From positions 1 through 15,876 of the forward strand of contig JBFLYC010000046.1 of assembly GCA_040756735.1 (NCBI GenBank): 15,876 nt of DNA, read 5' to 3'. This stretch comes from JBFLYC01 sp040756735 (lineage in GTDB: Bacteria; Bacillota; DSM-16504; Desulfitibacterales; Desulfitibacteraceae). Under the pieces are notes generated by a model that was given only the letters and a program-made list of their open reading frames with translations, was not told the origin of the DNA and did no database searches. Every line of letters begins with the position of its first letter. Position 1 is the first letter of the stretch. The translations under genes and the position numbers were made by a program. Below, in pieces: positions 7,125 through 13,591 of this stretch.

Positions 7125-8219
7125 GTGAAGGAATTCCTAGAAAGTCTAAAACAAATAGTTGAAGAAATAGGTACTGTTCCAACAATAGAAGAAATGCCCA
7201 GGAGAAATCTTGAAGATAAAGGAATAAGAGGGCCTAGCGCTGCTCATGTCATAGAAGAGATACATACTCCACTAAATTTAGCTTATGTGACATTTACTAC
7301 CGGTTCTTCGGCATTTCAAAACATTGTTGGTGTTACTTATGCTGAGATAGATAATCGCGTCAAAGCTTCTCACACTGCTTTTGAGCAAGCAGGTATAAAA
7401 CAGGGCAGCAAAGTTCTTTTTGCATATCCCCCGCTGGTAAATGTTTTTCCCAAAAAGGCTCTGGAAGATTATGAATTAAAATGGTTTTTCTTAAGACGCT
7501 CAAGCAGGGATGCTTTATTAAGCGCACTATACCATGAACAGCCAGATGTTATTATGGGCGAATCGTCCTTCTTAAGGGTAGCTCTTGAGGATGCGAAAAA
7601 AATGGGGATTGGAGAATACCTGCCAAAGGGTCTTGTCATATTAGTTGCCGGAACACCTCTTGATCTTGAGTTATTACCTATTGCTGAGGAGGTTCTCGGC
7701 GCCAAAACTTACGATTTATATGGCTGTCAGGAATTTGGCTGGCTGACTATGGATGGAGTGCCTCTAAGAAAAGATTTGAGTTTAATCAAGTCACCTTTAG
7801 GAGGACTGTATAGTGAGGTAGTTGTGGGAGGACTTCCAATGGGAGATAGTTTTCCAGTGTCCGAAGCAGGACATATCTGCAATAAAACAGGGAAGATAAT
7901 CACTTACCGGCGAGAGAGAACTTATCCGGAATATGAAGTAATCGTAAAGGAAACTACCCTTTCCTCTCCAGTGACTCTCAGCAGGGTGGCAAGAACAATT
8001 CTACGTATAAAGGGCAGGGTCGTAAAAGTAGATCCCCAAGTAAAAGTATCTGCTCCATATACAGTTTTAGAATTAAAAGCCGGAATAGGAAATAAGGACG
8101 AAGAACCCATTATCATTAAAGGCCCTGATAAGACTATTCTTTTTGATGATATGGTTAAGGCCCAGCTAGAATATCAACAGAATAGCAAAAGTGATCCAAC
8201 ATGGATAAAGAAAAGATAG
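7125..8219 (+). CDS. madH: AMP-forming acyl-activating (ANL-like) protein, probable acetate:ACP ligase
   Basis: It probably activates acetate with ATP and loads it on the free thiol of the MadE carrier, priming the decarboxylase. The 364 residues are shorter than typical AMP-forming synthetases (430-550). The A3 phosphate-binding loop is recognisable but altered: TTGSSAFQNIVG at 58-69 in place of the usual TSGTTGKPKG. The A5 motif is YGCQE at 199-203, keeping the glutamate. A hinge and arginine region follows (about 240-265). Translation begins at GTG 7125 after GGGGAG. Position right after madD and before the MadK homologue matches madH in Malonomonas. The symbol rests on gene order and predicted chemistry. 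No mdcH-type transacylase is seen, so a ligase is needed. Confidence 0.72.
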   Translation: MKEFLESLKQIVEEIGTVPTIEEMPRRNLEDKGIRGPSAAHVIEEIHTPLNLAYVTFTTGSSAFQNIVGVTYAEIDNRVKASHTAFEQAGIKQGSKVLFAYPPLVNVFPKKALEDYELKWFFLRRSSRDALLSALYHEQPDVIMGESSFLRVALEDAKKMGIGEYLPKGLVILVAGTPLDLELLPIAEEVLGAKTYDLYGCQEFGWLTMDGVPLRKDLSLIKSPLGGLYSEVVVGGLPMGDSFPVSEAGHICNKTGKIITYRRERTYPEYEVIVKETTLSSPVTLSRVARTILRIKGRVVKVDPQVKVSAPYTVLELKAGIGNKDEEPIIIKGPDKTILFDDMVKAQLEYQQNSKSDPTWIKKR

Positions 8220-8899
8220 TCCTTAAAAGGCATAATTTTGTTGAAATTACCGATATTGGGCGCATGATGGCCTTTGAATACTTAAAAGCGAGTTATGCTG
8301 ACAATTTAGAAGAAGTTGAAAAGCTAATTGTTTCTGGCTATGACTCAATCAAAATTCCGGGAATCATGAGGCGGCACGAGGGCATAGCAGTAGCAGATAG
8401 AATTCCCGTTGGTTTTTCATCACCTTATCTCTATTTAGGAAGGCGATTAAGAATTCCTGCTTTTATACCAGAGAAAGAAATAATAAAAATCATCAGTCCA
8501 TATGATATTGCAGGTTGTGATTTTGCAATCAGAACTAAGCCTTTACAAGCGCTACAAGAGCTGCTGAATGCAGCGCACAATATGGGTATTACGGTAGGGA
8601 TCTGGGGTTCAGCTGGTTTAGAGGTGTATACAAAGCTGCCTTATACTCATGATAAGTCAGATTTAGATATACTAATGGCGGCCAGTGACTATGTAGCAAT
8701 TAAGGAGTTTTACGAAGTCCTAAAATGTTTAGGCAGCAAACATAATTGCACAATTGATTTAGAGTTAGACTTGCCTTGTGGTTACGGCGTCAAGACAGCT
8801 GAGCTTTTTATCCAAACGCAGCATATTCTCGCTAAAGGAATTTTTGATGTTAAGTTAATTGAGAAAAGCCAACTTATTGAGAGTTTAAAAACTATTTAA
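8201..8899 (+). CDS. madK: Phosphoribosyl-dephospho-CoA transferase (holo-ACP synthase, MdcG family)
   Basis: It attaches the phosphoribosyl-dephospho-CoA arm to the serine of MadE, releasing pyrophosphate. The 232 residues match MdcG. A nucleotidyltransferase signature is seen as GSAGLE at 136-141 followed by SDLDIL at 153-158, with the two catalytic aspartates D154 and D156. The N-terminal RHEGIAVADRIPVGFSSP block (58-75) is also typical. The start overlaps the end of madH by 19 bases and has no clear ribosome binding site, so translation probably depends on coupling to madH. The gene symbol follows Malonomonas gene order (H, K, F) and is less certain than the function. Confidence 0.88.
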   Translation: MDKEKIVLKRHNFVEITDIGRMMAFEYLKASYADNLEEVEKLIVSGYDSIKIPGIMRRHEGIAVADRIPVGFSSPYLYLGRRLRIPAFIPEKEIIKIISPYDIAGCDFAIRTKPLQALQELLNAAHNMGITVGIWGSAGLEVYTKLPYTHDKSDLDILMAASDYVAIKEFYEVLKCLGSKHNCTIDLELDLPCGYGVKTAELFIQTQHILAKGIFDVKLIEKSQLIESLKTI

Positions 8900-8939
8900 C
8901 TATAAATTAAATCCCGGACTGGAAAGGAGGTGTAAGCAA

Positions 8940-9149
8940 ATGGATGTTAAAGCTAGAGTGCCTGGGAAAATAGTAGAAGTAAGGGTTAATGTTGGTGATG
9001 TTGTAAAAGCTCGCGATATTCTTGCTGTTGAAGAAGCTATGAAGATGCAGCAGCCTATTCCCTGCCCTCAGGATGGTGTAATAAAGGAGATCAGGGTTAA
9101 TGTAGGTGACAGAGTCAGTTCTGGAGATGTCATAGCGGTTGTTGAATAG
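8940..9149 (+). CDS. madF: Biotin carrier protein of malonate decarboxylase
   Basis: This 69-residue protein is little more than a biotinyl domain. The motif EAMKMQ (32-37) provides the biotinylated Lys35, and the flanking repeats RVNVGDVVKA and RVNVGDRVSS form the two halves of the beta-barrel. It would carry the carboxyl group from MadC/MadD to the membrane pump MadB. There is no N-terminal extension or Pro/Ala linker as in many biotin carriers of sodium pumps. A very strong site, GGAAAGGAGGTG, precedes the ATG, suggesting high synthesis. BirA from the same operon is the likely modifying enzyme. Confidence 0.95.
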   Translation: MDVKARVPGKIVEVRVNVGDVVKARDILAVEEAMKMQQPIPCPQDGVIKEIRVNVGDRVSSGDVIAVVE

Positions 9150-9161
9150 CATTGGAAACCA

Positions 9162-9193
9162 CCAGGCAGTTCTATTAAAACGGTACTGCCTGG
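9162..9193 (+). repeat. Hairpin between madF and madL
   Basis: CCAGGCAGT at 9162-9170 is the exact reverse complement of ACTGCCTGG at 9185-9193, with a 14-base loop. No T-tract follows, so it is not a normal terminator; it may mark an RNA processing or stability site that separates the soluble enzyme genes from the transporter genes. A separate 10-base palindrome, ACGATATCGT, lies at 9243-9252, just ahead of madL. Confidence 0.65.
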
Positions 9194-9279
9194 ATAATGC
9201 CAACTTTCAGAGGATTGAAAGGCTGTAAGTATTACAATAACTACGATATCGTGGGATAATAAAAAAGGTGGTGTGTTAA

Positions 9280-9669
9280 ATGGTCATATATGGTTTAGCG
9301 ATTTTATCTCTTTGCTTTTTCCTAGGTATTTTTGTAGGGGATGTACTGGGTGTGATTTTAGGAATAAACTCAAACGTAGGCGGCGTTGGTTTTGCCATGC
9401 TTTTATTAATACTAGTATCTGAATACTTAATGAAAAATAATAAACTTTCAGCCAAGGCTCAAGAAGGAATATTATTCTGGAGTGCAATGTATATTCCTGT
9501 TGTAGTTGCCATGACTGCCACACAAAATGTGGTTGCTGCTGTTAAAGGGGGACCCGTTGCAATTTTGGCAGGTATCATAGCAGTTGTAGTTGCTTTTGTA
9601 CTAGTACCTGTATTAAGTAAGCTTGGTGGTAAACCTAGTATTAATGATGGTGCTTCTGTGAATAAATGA
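9280..9669 (+). CDS. madL: Malonate transporter subunit MadL
   Basis: This 129-residue membrane protein has about four hydrophobic helices (residues about 2-24, 32-50, 63-82 and 88-112). Its size, its sequence type and its place directly before MadM match MadL of Malonomonas. MadL and MadM together form a malonate carrier, probably Na+-coupled as reported for the related MadLM pair. AAAGGTGGTG precedes the ATG. The gene starts 130 bases after madF and ends 23 bases before madM. Confidence 0.9.
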   Translation: MVIYGLAILSLCFFLGIFVGDVLGVILGINSNVGGVGFAMLLLILVSEYLMKNNKLSAKAQEGILFWSAMYIPVVVAMTATQNVVAAVKGGPVAILAGIIAVVVAFVLVPVLSKLGGKPSINDGASVNK

Positions 9670-9692
9670 TTAATTATAAGGGGAGATAAGAC

Positions 9693-10460
9693 ATGTGGGA
9701 AATGATTGTAACCATATTTACCAAAAATGGTTTGGTAATGTCCTTTATTGTCATTGGAGTAGTTATGTATATATCATACTTGATTTCTGATAAATTAACA
9801 AATAAGCGCATTCATGGCTCTGCAATAGCTATAGTTTTGGGATTGGTTTTGGCGTATGTGGGAGGTGTATCTACAGGAGGAAGTAAGGGACTTGCAGATG
9901 TTACCATGTTTTCTGGTCTAGGCGTGATGGGTGGGGCTATGTTGAGAGACTACGCTATTGTCTCTACTGCGTTTGGTGCAAGGATAGAGGAAATTAAAAA
10001 AGCCGGATTGGCTGGAGTAATATCTTTGTTTTTAGGAGTAATAACTGCCTATATAGTCGGGGTTATCATTGCAATAGCTTTTGGATACAATGATGTTGTT
10101 AGTGCAGCTACAATAGGAGCTGGGGCAGTGACTTTCATTGTTGGTCCTGTAACAGGTGCCGCTTTAGGTGCAAGTTCTGATGTAATTGCCCTTAGTATAG
10201 CTGCCGGGGTTGTTAAATCAATCCTGGTAATGATAGGAACCCCTTTGGTAGCAAAATTCATTGGCCTGAATAATCCTCAATCTGCAATGGTTTATGGGGG
10301 GTTGATGGGTACAACCAGCGGTGTTGCTGCGGGTCTTGCTGCTACTGATCCTAAGCTGGTTCCTTATGGGGCTATGACAGCCACATTTTATACCGGTTTA
10401 GGTGTGTTGTTATGCCCTTCAGTGTTATTCTTAATTACCAAAGCCATTATGGGCAGTTAA
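9693..10460 (+). CDS. madM: Malonate transporter subunit MadM
   Basis: This 255-residue polytopic membrane protein has the length of Malonomonas MadM (about 250). It has repeated glycine- and alanine-rich helices, among them TIGAGAVTFIVGPVTGAALG (about 147-166) and GGLMGTTSGVAAGLAATDP (about 202-220), which look like the substrate and ion path. It would import malonate with MadL. AGGGGAG lies eight bases before the ATG. A strong hairpin follows, then madG. Confidence 0.92.
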   Translation: MWEMIVTIFTKNGLVMSFIVIGVVMYISYLISDKLTNKRIHGSAIAIVLGLVLAYVGGVSTGGSKGLADVTMFSGLGVMGGAMLRDYAIVSTAFGARIEEIKKAGLAGVISLFLGVITAYIVGVIIAIAFGYNDVVSAATIGAGAVTFIVGPVTGAALGASSDVIALSIAAGVVKSILVMIGTPLVAKFIGLNNPQSAMVYGGLMGTTSGVAAGLAATDPKLVPYGAMTATFYTGLGVLLCPSVLFLITKAIMGS

Positions 10461-10518
10461 AAGATTAATGTTTTGACATAAATGTTAGAAAGCCAATTAT
10501 TTAATTAGAATCTAAGAC

Positions 10519-10547
10519 AAAGAAGTTATCGCTTTGATAACTTCTTT
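10519..10547 (+). terminator. Perfect hairpin between madM and madG, possible weak terminator
   Basis: AAAGAAGTTATC (10519-10530) and GATAACTTCTTT (10536-10547) form a 12-base-pair perfect stem with loop GCTTT. Flanking TCTAAGA and TCTTTAGA extend it imperfectly to 10511-10557. The T-rich bases lie mostly inside the stem, and no long T-run follows, so termination may be partial. It would lower madG expression relative to the structural genes. It does not carry the GGGACA element seen at the other two terminators. Confidence 0.55.
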
Positions 10548-10633
10548 AATCTTTAGAGCAAAAGTGGAATGGTTCCAAAGTATTTGTGTTTTTGGCATGT
10601 ATAAACTTGTTTTTAGGAGAGGTGCGCGTTAAA

Positions 10634-11545
10634 TTGACTAAACAACTACTGTTCCCTACTATTGAGATAGACCCGGTCTCCTGGAAGATTGGAGAAGCAA
10701 TTACAACAGGTATCTTATTGGAGGTATGTTCCCATCCAAGCCCTGGACTTGTAAGCTGCAAAGGATCTGGCTCCCACAAAGATATGAACATTATTACCTT
10801 TATGTTGAGTACCCCAGCTATTACACCCACAATTTTTATGTGTGCTCAATCGGGAAGGAATCATGGTGGTGCTTTGGAGGATTTACTGATTGAAATTAGG
10901 AAAATCGGCTTGGTAGGAGAGGATAAGCTTTTAAAAGCCACAAAAGGAATCAATACCCAAAGGGGCATTTTGTTTTTAGGAGGTCTTACTGCTGCAGCAG
11001 CAGGATATATCTCAAAATCCGCACAAAAGCTAACAGCTTACTCCATAGCTAGTACTGTTTCACAAATAGCTAAAGGTATTATAAATAGGGAGCTTAATGT
11101 ACTTAAAAATAGCAAAAAAAAGACAATGACCGCCGGAGAAAGGCTTTTCTTAAAATATAATGTTACGGGCATCCGTGGAGAAGTGGAGAATGGCTTGCCG
11201 TCTGTTTTGGAAGTTGGGTTTCCTGCTTTAGAAGAAGCAATAACAAAAGATATGAACCTTAACTTGTGTCTGGTGCATACTCTGATTTCGTTAATGTCTA
11301 TGGTTGAAGATACAACTATTCTCTGGAGAAAAGATATGGCCACTTTAATAGAAGTTCAAGAAAAAGCCAAGAAAATTCTGGCAATGGGAAGTGTATTTAC
11401 AACAAAGGGTTTGAAAGAAATTTATAAACTAAATAGGGAATTTATAAATAATAACATCAGTCCAGGAGGTTCTGCAGATTTGGTAGCTATAACTGCAGCT
11501 CTATATTTGTTAGAGAATGAAAGGTTTAATGTGTTACTTAAATAA
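10634..11545 (+). CDS. madG: Triphosphoribosyl-dephospho-CoA synthase (CitG/MdcB family)
   Basis: It makes 2'-(5''-triphosphoribosyl)-3'-dephospho-CoA from ATP and dephospho-CoA, the precursor that MadK attaches to MadE. The protein is 303 residues from the TTG at 10634, chosen because AGGAGAGGTG lies about nine bases upstream; a GTG at 10586 has no site. Family blocks seen are HPSPGLVSCKGSGSHKDM (34-51), TKGINTQRGILF (about 103-114), GIRGEVENGLPSV (about 179-191) and ISPGGSADLVAIT near the C terminus. In Malonomonas the cofactor gene is near the start of the cluster; here it is last. Confidence 0.9.
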   Translation: MTKQLLFPTIEIDPVSWKIGEAITTGILLEVCSHPSPGLVSCKGSGSHKDMNIITFMLSTPAITPTIFMCAQSGRNHGGALEDLLIEIRKIGLVGEDKLLKATKGINTQRGILFLGGLTAAAAGYISKSAQKLTAYSIASTVSQIAKGIINRELNVLKNSKKKTMTAGERLFLKYNVTGIRGEVENGLPSVLEVGFPALEEAITKDMNLNLCLVHTLISLMSMVEDTTILWRKDMATLIEVQEKAKKILAMGSVFTTKGLKEIYKLNREFINNNISPGGSADLVAITAALYLLENERFNVLLK

Positions 11546-11559
11546 TTTTTCCTATGATT

Positions 11560-11580
11560 GATTTTTTATAAATCTTTTTT
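11560..11580 (+). terminator. Weak terminator after madG
   Basis: GATTT (11560-11564) pairs with AAATC (11570-11574) and is followed by six T residues. The stem is short and A/T-rich, so it is only a candidate for the end of the mad transcript. Confidence 0.4.
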
Positions 11581-11617
11581 GTTGCAATAGTTTTTGGATT
11601 TTTTAATGGTTTTTTAG

Positions 11618-11646
11618 TTGAAAAAAGATGATACTACCTTTATAAT
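11618..11646 (+). promoter_or_regulatory. Sigma-A promoter of ilvH
   Basis: TTGAAA at 11618-11623 and TATAAT at 11641-11646 are 17 bases apart. Transcription should start near 11653, leaving a short leader before ilvH. No T-box or leader peptide is seen. Confidence 0.8.
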
Positions 11647-11680
11647 AACAGGCAAATTCTAAAAAGAGGGGATTTGCGCA

Positions 11681-12175
11681 ATGAAACACATTTTAGCGCT
11701 GTTGGTTGTGGACAGACCGGCTGTGTTGTCCCATATTTCCGGGCTTATCAGTAGACGGGCATTTAATATTGAAAGTATTGCTGCAGGACCTACAGAACAA
11801 GAAAAAGTCACCAGGATCACCATTGTGGTCGAGTGTGAAGAAAATGAAGTGGAACAGGTTATTAACCAGATAGCCAAATTGGTAGATGTAATCAAGGTAT
11901 GCAACCTTACGGCCGAGCCTTCAATAATAAGAGAATTGGCTTTAATTAAGGTAAAAGCTTTACCTGAGAGAAGGAGTGACATTGTAGACATTGTCAACAT
12001 CTTTAGGGCGCATATTGTTGACGTGACCAGGGATGCCATGGTCATTGAGTTAACAGGTGAAAGTGATAAAATAGATGCCTTGTGTGAAGTTCTTAAAGAC
12101 CATGGCGTAATCGAGGTTGCCAGGACCGGCAAGATTTCCGTTAACAGGGGTTCTACATCCGTGAAGGCTATGTGA
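11681..12175 (+). CDS. ilvH: Acetolactate synthase small (regulatory) subunit
   Basis: It binds the large catalytic subunit and gives feedback control of the first common step of valine, leucine and isoleucine synthesis. The 164 residues match IlvH/IlvN of the longer type. An N-terminal ACT domain spans about 1-75, beginning LALLVVDRPAVLSHISGLIS and RRAFNIESIAAGPTE, followed by the C-terminal IlvH domain (about 85-160) with LALIKVKALPERR. AGAGGGG lies eight bases before the ATG. The gene has its own promoter and terminator, and neither ilvB nor ilvC is adjacent, so it is an isolated copy that must act with a large subunit encoded elsewhere. Confidence 0.95.
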   Translation: MKHILALLVVDRPAVLSHISGLISRRAFNIESIAAGPTEQEKVTRITIVVECEENEVEQVINQIAKLVDVIKVCNLTAEPSIIRELALIKVKALPERRSDIVDIVNIFRAHIVDVTRDAMVIELTGESDKIDALCEVLKDHGVIEVARTGKISVNRGSTSVKAM

Positions 12176-12197
12176 TACAAATATGGGGATTTTCTTT

Positions 12198-12233
12198 TAA
12201 AGGGTAGTAATTTCATGCCCTTTAATTTTTTTT
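12198..12233 (+). terminator. Intrinsic terminator of ilvH
   Basis: TAAAGGG (12198-12204) pairs with CCCTTTA (12218-12224) across a 13-base loop, and eight T residues follow at 12226-12233. It lies 23 bases after the ilvH stop. Confidence 0.8.
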
Positions 12234-12268
12234 ATGGGTATATACTTGTTTATTGCTCTATGGGAAAA

Positions 12269-12439
12269 ATGATTAAAGTTTTAATTGCCGAGGATCATAT
12301 TGTTGTGCGGACCGGCCTGCAGCTGCTGTTAAATAATCACAGCGATATGGAAGTTATAGGAGAAGCGGGAACAGGTAAGGAAGCTATTGAGAAAGTAAAG
12401 AAGCTTGGGCCAGATGTTTTATTATATAGTTACAATTGA
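12269..12439 (+). pseudogene. Remnant of a NarL/FixJ-type response regulator receiver domain
   Basis: The reading frame gives about 56 residues, from MIKVLIAEDHIVVRTGL to KKLGPDVLL, which match the first half of a receiver domain with its acidic pair. It stops just where the phosphoryl-accepting aspartate should follow (PDVVLMD in intact proteins), so the phosphorylation site, the conserved lysine and the whole output domain are missing. There is no clear ribosome binding site, and an upstream in-frame ATG at 12215 lies in the loop of the ilvH terminator. No sensor kinase is nearby. Another frame downstream (about 12439-12480) reads NIKNVLDAGV, which could be a decayed piece of the same gene, but this is too short to trust. 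Confidence 0.65.
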
Positions 12440-12584
12440 ATATCAAAAATGTATTGGATGCAGGAGTGATAAAACAAAACAAAAACCGAAATAGCTTTGG
12501 ATAACAAAATTTTCCGCTGTTTTTGTTCATAAAAAAAGGTTTCATTGACAAACTAATAATATAGCAAATAAGGAGGGAATCATT
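12440..12584. other. Intergenic stretch before the 40-residue gene
   Basis: Nothing clear is encoded here. AACAAAA and TTTTGTT around 12500-12526 could form a weak hairpin. TTGACA at 12545-12550 lacks a -10 box at normal spacing, so no promoter is claimed. Confidence 0.3.
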
Positions 12585-12707
12585 ATGGCCTTTGGTTATA
12601 TTGGCAAAATGCGTACCATAAGATGGTTGTCAGTGTTGCTCTACCCTGTGGCCTTCATAAAAGGAATAGTTGTTGGGAGAATGCTGGGCAATTTAAGGAA
12701 AAGATAA
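12585..12707 (+). CDS. Small hydrophobic 40-residue protein, function unknown
   Basis: An ATG at 12585 follows AAGGAGGG at ideal spacing and opens a 40-codon frame ending with TAA at 12705. The product begins MAFGYIGKMRTIRWLSVLLY and has one hydrophobic segment (about 14-31) flanked by basic residues, ending LRKR. This is the pattern of a small membrane-bound or membrane-spanning peptide. I do not recognise the family. A terminator at 12753-12787 closes the transcript, which supports a real single-gene unit. It could also be a type I toxin-like peptide, but no antisense RNA evidence is visible. Confidence 0.6.
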   Translation: MAFGYIGKMRTIRWLSVLLYPVAFIKGIVVGRMLGNLRKR

Positions 12708-12752
12708 CCTGCCCTTATAATTACACGGTATTATTTGAGTCTAAGATGCTGC

Positions 12753-12787
12753 TGCTTCCTAAATTGAGGCAAGCATTTCTTTTTTTT
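12753..12787 (+). terminator. Intrinsic terminator after the 40-residue gene
   Basis: TGCTTCCT (12753-12760) pairs with AGGCAAGCA (12767-12775), with one bulged C and loop AAATTG. TTTCTTTTTTTT follows at 12776-12787. Confidence 0.7.
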
Positions 12788-12886
12788 AGATATCTTGGCA
12801 GGATAAAACCAAAATATATCAAAGTAGTATAACATATAAAAATGCTTAAAATACTAAAAATCACTAAAAAATACAGTATATTTTCT

Positions 12887-12914
12887 TTGACTATAATTGA
12901 AGATATGCTACATT
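12887..12914 (+). promoter_or_regulatory. Probable promoter of the cysteine-rich/rubredoxin-like pair
   Basis: TTGACT (12887-12892) is followed after 16 bases by TACATT (12909-12914), with TG one base before the -10 box (extended -10 pattern). Start would be near 12921, about 90 bases before the first gene. Confidence 0.5.
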
Positions 12915-13013
12915 ATTTATAATAGTAATTATTATTAATAAATTTAAAAGATTGCTCAAGAGGATGGCACAGCTGCAGGTAATTTAAAATAATAACATGA
13001 AGGAGGTATGGCA

Positions 13014-13148
13014 ATGTGTACATGCTGCTCATGTCAAGGCAGTGAAGAGCAAAAGCAAGAGCAGGGGCAGGAAGAGCGTAAAAGCCGTTGTGAGAACTGC
13101 GGGTACGAAGGTGAATTCTTTGCTCCGTGTCCCCACTGCGGTACATAA
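13014..13148 (+). CDS. Cysteine-rich 44-residue metal-binding protein
   Basis: The ATG at 13014 lies seven bases after GGAGGT; the in-frame ATG at 13008 touches the site and is less likely. The 44 residues begin MCTCCSC, giving a cluster with Cys2, 4, 5 and 7. A Gln/Glu-rich linker (8-23) follows, then two knuckles, CENC (26-29) and CPHC (39-42), typical of a zinc ribbon or rubredoxin-like site. It lies 39 bases before the rubredoxin-like gene, so the two are probably co-transcribed. The N-terminal cluster suggests a second metal or redox role. The family is not recognised with certainty. Confidence 0.75.
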   Translation: MCTCCSCQGSEEQKQEQGQEERKSRCENCGYEGEFFAPCPHCGT

Positions 13149-13187
13149 GGGGTATTGATAAATCATCCAAGAGAGGAGATTTTGTCT

Positions 13188-13523
13188 ATGCAATTGTGGA
13201 AATGTTCTGTGTGCAACTTTATTTTTGAAGGAGAAGATGCCCCTGATAAATGTCCAAAATGCGGGGCTCCAAAAGAAAAATTCAATCAAGTAAACGAAGA
13301 GGTTACGACAAAAATTCAAAATGCCAGAGAGACTAATGACTTATTAATGGCATCAGTGGGTCTTTTAGAAGAATTGGAGGTTATTGGTGAAAGCGGCGCT
13401 GAGATTAACCTTGATCCCCTGTGTCTAAAGTTTTTTACCGCTCTTAAGGACGAAAGCAAGCTGCTGAGGCAAATCGCTCTTGCTGAAATCGAAAATCACG
13501 TTAAGAAGGAAAAATGGGGTTAA
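13188..13523 (+). CDS. Rubredoxin-like protein with C-terminal helical domain
   Basis: The 111-residue product starts at the ATG at 13188, after GAGAGGAG; an upstream frame from 13155 has no site. Residues 4-32 form a rubredoxin-like iron site of the rubrerythrin type, with C6, C9, C22 and C25 in CSVC and CPKC followed by GAPKEKF. The rest (about 35-111) is predicted helical and contains a single further cysteine (in DPLCLKF). It lacks the diiron domain of rubrerythrin. A role in electron transfer or oxidative stress defence in an anaerobe is likely but not shown. A strong terminator follows 15 bases later. Confidence 0.8.
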   Translation: MQLWKCSVCNFIFEGEDAPDKCPKCGAPKEKFNQVNEEVTTKIQNARETNDLLMASVGLLEELEVIGESGAEINLDPLCLKFFTALKDESKLLRQIALAEIENHVKKEKWG

Positions 13524-13538
13524 AAAAGTGGCTCAAAA

Positions 13539-13572
13539 AGCAAAACCCGCCGGACTTCCGGGGGGTTTTGCT
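13539..13572. terminator. Bidirectional intrinsic terminator
   Basis: AGCAAAACCC pairs with GGGTTTTGCT, enclosing CCGGA and TCCGG around a two-base CT turn; one G:G mismatch interrupts the stem. T-rich bases lie on both sides, so it can end the rubredoxin-like transcript on the plus strand and the ferredoxin transcript on the minus strand. Confidence 0.88.
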
Positions 13573-13591
13573 TACGTTTTAGTAACTTTAA

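Noticed and set aside
11659..12216. A 185-codon minus-strand frame over ilvH
   Set aside because: It is a shadow of ilvH; codon pattern and family match support the plus strand.
12215..12268. Upstream ATG start for the response-regulator remnant
   Set aside because: The ATG is in the loop of the ilvH terminator and the residues before MIKVLIAED do not belong to the receiver family.
12541..12573. Promoter at TTGACA 12545-12550
   Set aside because: No acceptable -10 box lies 16-18 bases downstream.
12623..12832. A 69-codon plus-strand frame overlapping the 40-residue gene
   Set aside because: It has no ribosome binding site, overlaps the better-supported 40-codon gene in another frame and reads through that gene's terminator.
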